A DNA stretch of 64,000 nt from Clostridia bacterium. GTDB lineage: Bacteria; Bacillota; Clostridia; Oscillospirales; CAG-272. The notes below the pieces were generated by a model that saw only the letters and a program-made list of their open reading frames with translations, did no database searches and was not told the DNA's origin. Of the stretch, positions 24,011 through 30,651 are shown piece by piece; the first letter of the stretch is position 1; each line of letters opens with the position of its first letter. The position numbers and the translations under genes are program-made. The stretch lies in assembly GCA_017504405.1 (NCBI GenBank), contig JAFVRG010000019.1, positions 28,397 to 92,396 of the forward strand, given 5' to 3'.

Positions 24011-24454
24011 TCAGTACCCTAACGTATAGATAAGCTGATAACGGACACCGTCGGTCAGGGGCGCATCCTTTGCACCAACGCTCAGCATTACCGACTTTTC
24101 CTCGCCGTTTTCGATTTTAAGCTCGCACAGCTTCCACCACGCCTCGTTTTCCGAGTAATCCGCCTTTATTCCTATTACGGTGTCAAAAAAGGACGCATCA
24201 TTGATGAGCGAGTGCTCAAAAAGGGCATCGCCGAGATTTTCCTTATCCGTATTGACTGTGAGTGTTATTTTTTGGTTTTCAGCCACAACGTCCACGAAAA
24301 TTTCGGTTTTTCCCTCGCCAAGCTCAGAGTCCTCGGTATAGGTTGCGCTTTGCCACAGCCCTGTCGGCTCGACATTGTTTTTGCAGGATACCGTACAGAT
24401 TATGAGCATAAGCATAAGCGAAAGCACGGCAATTGTTTTTAACGTTTTTTTCAT
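24011..24454 (-). CDS. DUF4430-like lipoprotein, predicted corrinoid capture protein
   Basis: The 147-residue lipoprotein has a signal peptide with lipobox TVSC (about residues 21-24). The body has the DUF4430 pattern: an early strand region and NLGDALFEHSLI (about 73-84), then NEAWWKLCELKIENGEE and late DGVRYQLIYTLGY. DUF4430 resembles the beta domain of cobalamin-binding intrinsic factor. Position behind a cobalamin riboswitch and beside an ECF S component supports a surface corrinoid-binding role. The family match is by eye. Confidence 0.72.
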   Translation of the reverse strand: MKKTLKTIAVLSLMLMLIICTVSCKNNVEPTGLWQSATYTEDSELGEGKTEIFVDVVAENQKITLTVNTDKENLGDALFEHSLINDASFFDTVIGIKADYSENEAWWKLCELKIENGEEKSVMLSVGAKDAPLTDGVRYQLIYTLGY

Positions 24455-24487
24455 TTTCTAAAATTCCTTTCGTTTTCACAAAAGGGA

Positions 24488-24517
24488 TAAAATAAAAGCG
24501 CCTTCATATCGAAAAGG
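24488..24517 (-). terminator. Riboswitch-associated terminator
   Basis: On the minus strand CGCCTT and GAAGGCG form a stem followed by CTTTTATTTTAT. It lies directly downstream of the cobalamin aptamer and upstream of the lipoprotein start. Confidence 0.75.
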
Positions 24518-24519
24518 CG

Positions 24520-24740
24520 TGAAAATGAGAGATACCCTGCCGTATCCCGTATCCTCCGCCCCCCGCTTGCCCAAGGGCTTTTATCGGTCACAGAGCGGTA
24601 AGCATTCCGACTTGAGAGGCGTGCCTCTGTTACGGCAATGGCTGTTGCTGCGGATTTGCACCGCAATTTCCTTACCCCCGCAATTCACCGTCAGGCGGTG
24701 AGTGCGATTTCGGCATTTTTCGTCCGATGCTCTGCGTTAT
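24520..24740 (-). promoter_or_regulatory. Cobalamin riboswitch
   Basis: The minus strand carries GCGGTGCAAATCCGC (24649-24663), then GCAACAGCC and TGCCGTAACA. The B12-box-like AAGTCGGAATGCTTACCGCT covers 24594-24613. Order and spacing fit the cobalamin aptamer. With the terminator at 24488-24517 it should shut off the lipoprotein and ECF genes when cobalamin is abundant. It fills most of the gap 24455-24853. Confidence 0.85.
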
Positions 24741-24756
24741 TCTTTTGTGTATCTAC

Positions 24757-24785
24757 ATTTTACCACAAGCTTCACTGCTTTTCAA
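24757..24785 (-). promoter_or_regulatory. Promoter of the cobalamin-regulated operon
   Basis: On the minus strand TTGAAA (24780-24785) and TAAAAT (24757-24762) have a 17-nt spacer, about 15-20 nt before the aptamer. Confidence 0.75.
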
Positions 24786-24796
24786 TAGCTTTTGGC

Positions 24797-24835
24797 AAAA
24801 AAGTACGCCGACCTCGCCTATGCGAAGCCGACGCA
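24797..24835 (-). terminator. Terminator after the alpha-L-fucosidase gene
   Basis: A 12-bp stem with some G-U pairs (CGTCGGCTTCGC with GCGAGGTCGGCG) has loop ATAG. It is followed on the minus strand by TACTTTTTT. Confidence 0.78.
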
Positions 24836-24853
24836 ATTTTATCCGAGAGCCAC

Positions 24854-26056
24854 TTAGCTCAGCTTAAAGCGGGCGATACGGACGCCCATACTCGTTCCGT
24901 ACTCAAAACACTTGATGGTAAAGCTGTTTTTTGTAACCTTTATCCTCTCGCCGCTGTCGAGCCAACGGGCGTCTACTACACGCCTGTCGGTAAGAATTTT
25001 CACCGTATCCTTGTTTTCACCCGTGAGCGAAACGTTCGAGTCGCCCGACGAGCCAACGTCCTTGATGAACGCATAATAGTATTTTCCGTCACAGAGAACC
25101 GAGGCGTTTTCTGCCTCAATATCCGCACCCGTCATAGAGTAAACGGCGTTTTTGTTTGCACGAATCCAATTGCCGAGCTCTAAAATCATTGCCTTATCCA
25201 ACGGACGGATAGAGCCGTCGCCCATAGGTCCTATATTCAGAAGGAAATTACAGTTCGCCTGTCTGCACGCCATAAGGTCGTCGATAAGCGACGGAATTGT
25301 TTTATAGTTGAAGTCATTTCTGGCGTAGCCCCAGTGGTCGTTTAACACCTGGCACATTTCACCCGCAACGTATTTCTCAGAGCGGTCGATAAAGCACGGC
25401 TTACCCCTCTCAAAGGTAACGCTGTCTATCTCCTTATGCCCTACTCTGCCACGGGCGTCAAGGCCTGTGTTGTTTATTATCATTGCATTCGGCTGATATT
25501 TTCTTATGAGAGCGTAGAGCTCGTCAAATTCCCAATCGGCATCCCATTTATCCCACCAGCCGTCAAACCATAGTCCGCCGATTTCGCCGTAGTTTTTGCA
25601 GAGGATTTCTACGCTGTCACGCAGATATTTGAGGTATTTGGGGAAGTCGGTTTTGTACTCCTCCTTATACCAATCGAGCAGAGTGTGGTAGAAAAAGGGC
25701 TTTATCCCCTGTCTTCGGCACTCGTCAACAAATTCACGTACCAAGTCCCTGCCTGTCGGGGAGTGAGGCGCATCAAAATCGTCAAGACCGCAGGTATCAT
25801 AGAGCGAAAAGCCCTCGTGGTGACGGGTTGTGAGGGTTATGTAGCGAAAGCCTGCCTTTTTTGCGGTTGATACAAGCTCACGTGCCCAGCTCTTCTTTAT
25901 CTTGAATTTATCAATGGCACGGTTGTACTCCTCCGTTTCCATTTTAGCGGCGAATTTATACCATTCGCCCTTGCCAATGACACTGTAAAGACCGAAATGC
26001 ACGAACATTCCCATTCCGAGCTTCTCGAACTGTTCAATATATTTTAGCTTTTCCAT
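24854..26056 (-). CDS. Alpha-L-fucosidase, GH29 family
   Basis: The 400-residue enzyme has no signal peptide, so it acts in the cytoplasm. GH29 marks are MGMFVHFGLYS (about 15-25), TLTTRHHEGFSLYDT (about 74-88) and EIGGLWFDGWWDKWD (about 157-171), where Asp of WFDG is the expected nucleophile. It releases L-fucose from host mucin or milk-type glycans. It is monocistronic, read from a promoter embedded in the terminator of the upstream DUF4097 operon. The GH78 enzyme and SASA esterases elsewhere in the window suggest a glycan-eating lifestyle. Confidence 0.9.
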   Translation of the reverse strand: MEKLKYIEQFEKLGMGMFVHFGLYSVIGKGEWYKFAAKMETEEYNRAIDKFKIKKSWARELVSTAKKAGFRYITLTTRHHEGFSLYDTCGLDDFDAPHSPTGRDLVREFVDECRRQGIKPFFYHTLLDWYKEEYKTDFPKYLKYLRDSVEILCKNYGEIGGLWFDGWWDKWDADWEFDELYALIRKYQPNAMIINNTGLDARGRVGHKEIDSVTFERGKPCFIDRSEKYVAGEMCQVLNDHWGYARNDFNYKTIPSLIDDLMACRQANCNFLLNIGPMGDGSIRPLDKAMILELGNWIRANKNAVYSMTGADIEAENASVLCDGKYYYAFIKDVGSSGDSNVSLTGENKDTVKILTDRRVVDARWLDSGERIKVTKNSFTIKCFEYGTSMGVRIARFKLS

Positions 26057-26080
26057 AAAATATCCTTTCTTTCAAAAAAT

Positions 26081-26114
26081 CTCCCTACCCGTATTATACA
26101 GCAGGTAGGGAGAA
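26081..26114 (-). terminator. Terminator of the PadR-DUF1700-DUF4097 operon
   Basis: The stem TCTCCCTACC/GGGTAGGGAGA is followed on the minus strand by TTTTTTG. The loop holds a TATAAT box (see the promoter at 26093-26121). Confidence 0.82.
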
Positions 26115-26121
26115 ATTGCAA
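26093..26121 (-). promoter_or_regulatory. Promoter of the fucosidase gene, inside a terminator hairpin
   Basis: On the minus strand TTGCAA (26116-26121) and TATAAT (26093-26098) have a 17-nt spacer. The -10 box lies in the loop of the terminator at 26081-26114. Confidence 0.72.
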
Positions 26122-26147
26122 TAGTATATAGGTTTTTCAGCAAAAAG

Positions 26148-27110
26148 TCAGCGGATTTCTATTTCTATATCGCCTGTATCGGTTGTGATTTCGCATCTTC
26201 CGCCCGTTGTGCTTTTCGGTACGTCAACGTCACCCGTATCGGTGCGCACAATGAATACCTTTTCGGATAGCAGGCTACCCTCAACGTCACCCGTATCGGT
26301 CGTTATATAGATTTCCGAGGCGTCACAGCCGTTAAGGCTTATATCGCCCGTATCCCTCTCAATTGAGAATTTTTCGCTGGCAATGACCGTTTCGAGGCTC
26401 AAATCTCCCGTATCGCCGTCGGAATAGAGGCTCTTACAATTTACGTTTGTCAAAAATGCCTTGCCCGTATCGACATTGACGCCGACGTCGCCCGTGCACG
26501 AAACGTCGGATACCGAAATTTTACCCGTGCTGACAGACAAATCGAGCGAGCCTGCCGAGATTGTGCTGACAGTAATACTTCCCGTGCTCAGTCCAATTTT
26601 GACGTCGCCCGTTGCGCTTGCATAGCACCCGACGTCACCCGTCGTGCCCTTTATATCAATGCTCGCAAAGGTAAAGTCCTTCGGGATTTTAACGTCACCC
26701 GTTTTGTTATTTACCGTGAGCTTGGCGTACTCACCCTTCGGAATATACACCGTTACAGAGGGGGAGCTGAAATTAAAGCCGATATAGTTGTACCATTTTC
26801 TCGTGTCGTTGAGCTCAATTGTTAAAGCTCCGTCCTTGACGGAAACCGAGTGCTTCTGCTTTGATTCCTCGTGGCAAACGACGGTGGTTACCGAATCCTC
26901 GCTCGGCAAAAATACGACGTCTGCTGTATTGGTGACGACACAAATATCCGTAAATTGCTCGTAAAGCTCGTACGTGTTGGTTTCAAGCCTCGCTGTCGAT
27001 AATTTTGAAAAATCCCATTTAAGCATAGTCATTGCTCCTCCAAAAACAGTAATTCCTATAAGGACAAGAAGGGTGGCGGTGATAAGCCAGAATTTAGTTA
27101 TCTTTCTCAT
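26148..27110 (-). CDS. DUF4097 beta-repeat envelope protein
   Basis: The 320-residue protein has an N-terminal membrane segment (about 9-28). The long right-handed beta-repeat region carries more than ten TGD/TGS/TGK turns, such as NKTGDVKIP, STGSITVS, DTGDLSLE and DTGDIEIEI, at intervals of about 15-25 residues, typical of DUF4097 adhesin-like domains. It overlaps the DUF1700 gene by 4 bp. These trios are commonly linked to envelope stress sensing, but the molecular job is not known. Confidence 0.88.
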   Translation of the reverse strand: MRKITKFWLITATLLVLIGITVFGGAMTMLKWDFSKLSTARLETNTYELYEQFTDICVVTNTADVVFLPSEDSVTTVVCHEESKQKHSVSVKDGALTIELNDTRKWYNYIGFNFSSPSVTVYIPKGEYAKLTVNNKTGDVKIPKDFTFASIDIKGTTGDVGCYASATGDVKIGLSTGSITVSTISAGSLDLSVSTGKISVSDVSCTGDVGVNVDTGKAFLTNVNCKSLYSDGDTGDLSLETVIASEKFSIERDTGDISLNGCDASEIYITTDTGDVEGSLLSEKVFIVRTDTGDVDVPKSTTGGRCEITTDTGDIEIEIR

Positions 27111-27706
27111 TTCTCTCCCTCCTTTATAAAACCGCCCTTAATCCAGAGGACTATATTTTTTGCAAGCAGTACCGTGCCCTTTGTCAGCGACAGTGATGCG
27201 TATATTGCAAATATGAAAAGTCCTGCGCACACAACGCCTGCACCGAGAATAACGAATCCCGTGGCGCTGTTGCCAAGGTACAGGCACAGCAGAAGCCCCG
27301 CTACGCCGCCGAGCGCACATACCGCAAGGGAAACGGTAACCGCCCACATAGAAATTGCCACCGACCAGAGAACCGCATATAGAGAAACGACCACGGCGAG
27401 TGCGGAAATCAGAAGGGCGAGCCATATAGGCGAGCCGAGTGCCAAAAGCACGATTTCCCACGCACGGAGCTTTCTTTTCGGCACAATTTTGTCCTTGACG
27501 ATGCTGACAACCGATATTTCGCCGACTATCTGCATCATTATACCGTCAACAGTGCCAATATCGGCAACTGCCGCCTCTTCGGAGAGCCCCTCCTCGATTC
27601 GGTCATCTATCATTTCGGAGTAAAAGCTGACTCGCTCCTCAACCTCGTGCGAGGGCAAACCAAACAGCTTCTTTCTCAAAGCATCAAGAAACTCAAGCTT
27701 TTTCAT
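27107..27706 (-). CDS. DUF1700 family membrane protein
   Basis: The 199-residue protein starts at 27706 (MKKLEFLDALRKKL), placed by GGAGG at a proper distance. The N-terminal helical region (LPSHEVEERVSFYSEMIDDR, about 17-36) is the DUF1700 signature. Four membrane segments follow. It overlaps PadR upstream and the DUF4097 gene downstream, so the three are translated as a unit. DUF1700 proteins are membrane partners of PadR-type regulators. Confidence 0.88.
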   Translation of the reverse strand: MKKLEFLDALRKKLFGLPSHEVEERVSFYSEMIDDRIEEGLSEEAAVADIGTVDGIMMQIVGEISVVSIVKDKIVPKRKLRAWEIVLLALGSPIWLALLISALAVVVSLYAVLWSVAISMWAVTVSLAVCALGGVAGLLLCLYLGNSATGFVILGAGVVCAGLFIFAIYASLSLTKGTVLLAKNIVLWIKGGFIKEGEK

Positions 27707-28019
27707 CACTCGCATCCTCCTTTGTTACAAATTTATAAATTGACATAACCTCTCGCCACTCGTCCTTGAATTCCCCGATACGGTTAAGCCCTGATTCTGT
27801 GATTTTATAGTATTTACGCAATCTGCCGTCATGCTCTGCCGAGCGAACGGTCAGCATTTTCGCCGTTTCAAGGCGTTTTAAGATAGTATAAAGGGTTGAT
27901 TCCGACATTTGAACATACGGCGCTGTATCCTTAATGATTTTATAGCCGTAGGATTCTTCGTTTTTGATTGCGGTCAGAACGCAAACGTCAAGAAGCCCTC
28001 GTTTAAGTTGAATATCCAC
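27693..28019 (-). CDS. PadR family transcriptional regulator
   Basis: The 108-residue winged-helix repressor begins QLKRGLLDVCVLTAIKNEES, the PadR N-terminus, and contains YKIIKDTAPYVQMSESTLYTILKRLE (recognition helix) and GRLRKYYKITESG (wing). It most likely represses its own operon (promoter at 28044-28072), which also encodes the DUF1700 and DUF4097 proteins. Confidence 0.92.
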   Translation of the reverse strand: MDIQLKRGLLDVCVLTAIKNEESYGYKIIKDTAPYVQMSESTLYTILKRLETAKMLTVRSAEHDGRLRKYYKITESGLNRIGEFKDEWREVMSIYKFVTKEDASDEKA

Positions 28020-28043
28020 GATATACTCCTCCTTGCGTAATAC

Positions 28044-28072
28044 ATCATATCACGAAGTATTGCATTTGTCAA
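28044..28072 (-). promoter_or_regulatory. Promoter of the PadR operon
   Basis: On the minus strand TTGACA (28067-28072) and TATGAT (28044-28049) have a 17-nt spacer. Confidence 0.85.
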
Positions 28073-28091
28073 TAGGTTTTTTGAAAATGCA

Positions 28092-28127
28092 AAAAAGAAA
28101 AACCGCAAACAAAATTTGCGGTTTTCT
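28092..28127 (-). terminator. Terminator after guaA
   Basis: The stem AAAACCGCAAA/TTTGCGGTTTT has T-runs on both sides. A GCATTTGCC-GAG-GGCAAATGC triloop palindrome (28166-28186) lies just after the guaA stop. Confidence 0.82.
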
Positions 28128-28189
28128 CAATTTTATTACTTTTGCCGTGCCAAAGGCAGATTTAATTGCATTTGCCGAGGGCAAATGCC

Positions 28190-29170
28190 TTACTCCCATT
28201 CGATGGTTCCTATCGGCTTTGGTGTCAGGTCGTAAAGGACACGGTTGATGCCCTCGACCTCGTGGGTTATTCTGTCGGTTATGCGGTGAAGGAGCGCATA
28301 GGGGATTTCCTCAACGGTTGCGCTCATTGCATCAGTGGTGTTTACCGCACGGATAATTGCGGGCCAAGCCTCATAACGCTTGCCGTCACGGACTCCAACA
28401 CTCTTCATATCGGGAACTGCAATGAAATACTGCCATACCTTGCCTGCGAGACCGTTGTTCTCGAACTCCTCACGCAAAATCGCATCAGCCTCACGCAGAG
28501 CGTTAAGTCTGTCACGGGTTATTGCGCCGAGGCAGCGGACTCCGAGACCGGGACCGGGAAACGGCTGACGGTATACCATATTGTGAGGCAGACCGAGCGC
28601 ATCGCCGACAACTCTGACCTCATCCTTATAGAGGAACTTCACAGGCTCAACGAGCTCCATCTCCATATCCTCGGGAAGACCGCCTACGTTATGGTGCGCC
28701 TTCACTCCGTCGCTTTCAAGAATATCGGGGTAAATCGTACCCTGTGCAAGGAATGAAATTCCCGACAGCTTTGCCGATTCCTCGTCAAATACCTTTATAA
28801 ATTCATTGCCTATTATCTTGCGCTTCTTCTCAGGCTCGCTAACCCCTGCCAGAAGGTCGAGGAAGCGGTCTGTTGCATCAACGTACACGAGATTAGCGTC
28901 AAGCGCCTTACCGAACACCTCAATAACCTGCTCACTCTCGCCCTTACGCATAAGGCCGTGATTGACGTGCACGCAGACAAGCTGCTTACCTATTGCCTTG
29001 ATGAGAAGAGCCGCAACAACCGAGCTGTCAACACCGCCCGAAAGCGCAAGCAAAACCTTCTTGTCCTTAACCTGTTCCCTGATTTGTGCTACCTGCTCGT
29101 CGATAAATTTATCTGCAAGCTCCTTGGTGGTTATGCGTTCAAGGGACTCGGGACGTACGTTCGAGTTCAT
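28190..29170 (-). CDS. guaA: GMP synthase, ATP-pyrophosphatase subunit without glutaminase domain
   Basis: The 326-residue protein starts at 29170 (MNSNVRPE) after CGGAGG. It has the N-type ATP pyrophosphatase P-loop LLALSGGVDSSVVAALL (about 40-56), HVNHGLMRKGE, and the GMP synthase dimerisation domain ending DLTPKPIGTIEWE. It amidates XMP to GMP. The usual N-terminal class I glutaminase domain of about 200 residues is absent, and the upstream sequence is promoter, not coding. A separate glutaminase subunit or direct ammonia use is implied, as in archaeal two-subunit enzymes. Confidence 0.93.
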   Translation of the reverse strand: MNSNVRPESLERITTKELADKFIDEQVAQIREQVKDKKVLLALSGGVDSSVVAALLIKAIGKQLVCVHVNHGLMRKGESEQVIEVFGKALDANLVYVDATDRFLDLLAGVSEPEKKRKIIGNEFIKVFDEESAKLSGISFLAQGTIYPDILESDGVKAHHNVGGLPEDMEMELVEPVKFLYKDEVRVVGDALGLPHNMVYRQPFPGPGLGVRCLGAITRDRLNALREADAILREEFENNGLAGKVWQYFIAVPDMKSVGVRDGKRYEAWPAIIRAVNTTDAMSATVEEIPYALLHRITDRITHEVEGINRVLYDLTPKPIGTIEWE

Positions 29171-29213
29171 AAAAAAACACCTCCGAAAATCCATAAAATA
29201 AATAACGAAAACA

Positions 29214-29242
29214 GTATAGCACATTTCGGTGTATTTTTCAAG
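29214..29242 (-). promoter_or_regulatory. Promoter of guaA
   Basis: On the minus strand TTGAAA (29237-29242) and TATACT (29214-29219) have a 17-nt spacer. It confirms that guaA starts near 29170. Confidence 0.82.
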
Positions 29243-29376
29243 TAGAAAACAAAAGAATTTTGCGTTTTTTTGATATTTTTTGCTATCATTTGGGCGAGGG
29301 TGGGCTCGGTGTGACTCTGTCAAAAGAGAAAGACGGGGTTCTCCCGCCCATATCCTGCCCGTAAACGGCACGGGGG

Positions 29377-29405
29377 TTGACAAGCGCTATATTTTTATGT
29401 ATAAT
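29377..29405 (+). promoter_or_regulatory. Promoter of the glycosyltransferase-polymerase operon
   Basis: TTGACA (29377-29382) and TATAAT (29400-29405) have a 17-nt spacer, 31 nt before the start. Confidence 0.9.
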
Positions 29406-29435
29406 ATATTTTATAAATTACGCAAGGAGAGGGCT

Positions 29436-30650
29436 ATGGGAGCGTTGACTGTTCTGGCTGTTCATAACAGATACAAGCTCGCAGGCGGCGAGGACGCCGT
29501 TTTTGCAAGCGAGGTCGCTATGCTCAGAAAAAACGGGCATAAGGTTATCGAATACACCCGTGACAACAAGGAAATTGACAGCTACGGCTTTTTTCGCAAG
29601 CTTTGCCTGCCCTTTGCGAGCATATTTTCACGCAAAACCTACAAGGATATTAAGCGCATCATAAAAAAAGAGGGCGTTGACATAGTCCACGTGCACAACA
29701 CGACAACTCTCATATCCCCCTCGGTTTTCCGTGCGGCGAAGAAATGCGGCGTGCCTGCGGTGCAGACGCTCCACAATTTCCGTATGATATGCCCCGGCGG
29801 AATTTTGTGCCGTGAGGCGGGCATCTGCGAGAGGTGCGTTGAGGCGGGCGGCTATTCCCCTGCGATAAAGCTGGGGTGCTACCGTGACAGCAAAATTCAG
29901 ACGCTCATTCTCTCAACCGTGATGAGGCTGCACACGTTTTTTGGCACATACAGGCGGGCGTACTACATTGCGCTCACCGATTTTAATAAAGAAAAGTTGC
30001 TATCGTCAGACAAAAAGAAAAAGAAATTTTCGCCCGACAGAATATTTGTGAAGCCGAATTTCAAGGCGGTCGACACACAGCCCGACAGCGACGAGCGCAA
30101 AAAGCAGATAGTTTTCGTCGGCAGACTGGAATGGTTAAAGGGTGTGCGTGTGCTCCTCGATGCGTGGCGTGATATAGACGGCTATGAGCTATTAATGTAT
30201 GGCGACGGTCCGTTGCGTGAGGAATGTGAGGCGACGGTTGAGAAATACGGGCTTTCCAACGTAAAAATCATGGGTAGCGTACCTAACGGAGAGGTTTTGC
30301 GTGAGATTTCACGCTCGATGGCTCTCATTTTGCCGACGCAGTGCTACGAGGGCTTCCCCGTTACGATAGCCGAGGCTTTTGCGTGCGCAACGCCCGTGCT
30401 GACCTCGGATATCGGAAACCCCGCAATGCTGGTTGAGGACGGCGTGACGGGATATACCTTTGATGCCAAATCGCCAGAGTCGATTGCCGAGGCGGTGGGC
30501 AAGCTCCGAAATGCCCGTCTTTACGAAAATTGCCGTGAGGTATATGAGAAAAAATACACCGAAACGGCAAATTACACGGAGCTTTTGAGTATATACGAAG
30601 AAATTATCAATAAAGAAAAAACACGGACACACGAGCCGAAAGGAGAATGA
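29436..30650 (+). CDS. Glycosyltransferase family 4 protein
   Basis: The 404-residue GT-B enzyme starts at 29436 (MGALTVLAVHN) after AAGGAGAGG. The N-terminal acceptor half includes HNRYKLAGGEDAVFASEVAML and DIVHVHNTTTLISPSVF. The C-terminal donor half has VFVGRLEWLKGVRVLLDAW (about 229-247) and the family motif ILPTQCYEGFPVTIAEAFAC (about 304-323). A middle CRxxxxCxxC-like cluster (LCREAGICERC) is often seen in polysaccharide GT4 enzymes. It is encoded one base before a polymerase-like protein and likely makes a surface polysaccharide. Confidence 0.9.
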   Translation: MGALTVLAVHNRYKLAGGEDAVFASEVAMLRKNGHKVIEYTRDNKEIDSYGFFRKLCLPFASIFSRKTYKDIKRIIKKEGVDIVHVHNTTTLISPSVFRAAKKCGVPAVQTLHNFRMICPGGILCREAGICERCVEAGGYSPAIKLGCYRDSKIQTLILSTVMRLHTFFGTYRRAYYIALTDFNKEKLLSSDKKKKKFSPDRIFVKPNFKAVDTQPDSDERKKQIVFVGRLEWLKGVRVLLDAWRDIDGYELLMYGDGPLREECEATVEKYGLSNVKIMGSVPNGEVLREISRSMALILPTQCYEGFPVTIAEAFACATPVLTSDIGNPAMLVEDGVTGYTFDAKSPESIAEAVGKLRNARLYENCREVYEKKYTETANYTELLSIYEEIINKEKTRTHEPKGE

Positions 30651-30651
30651 C

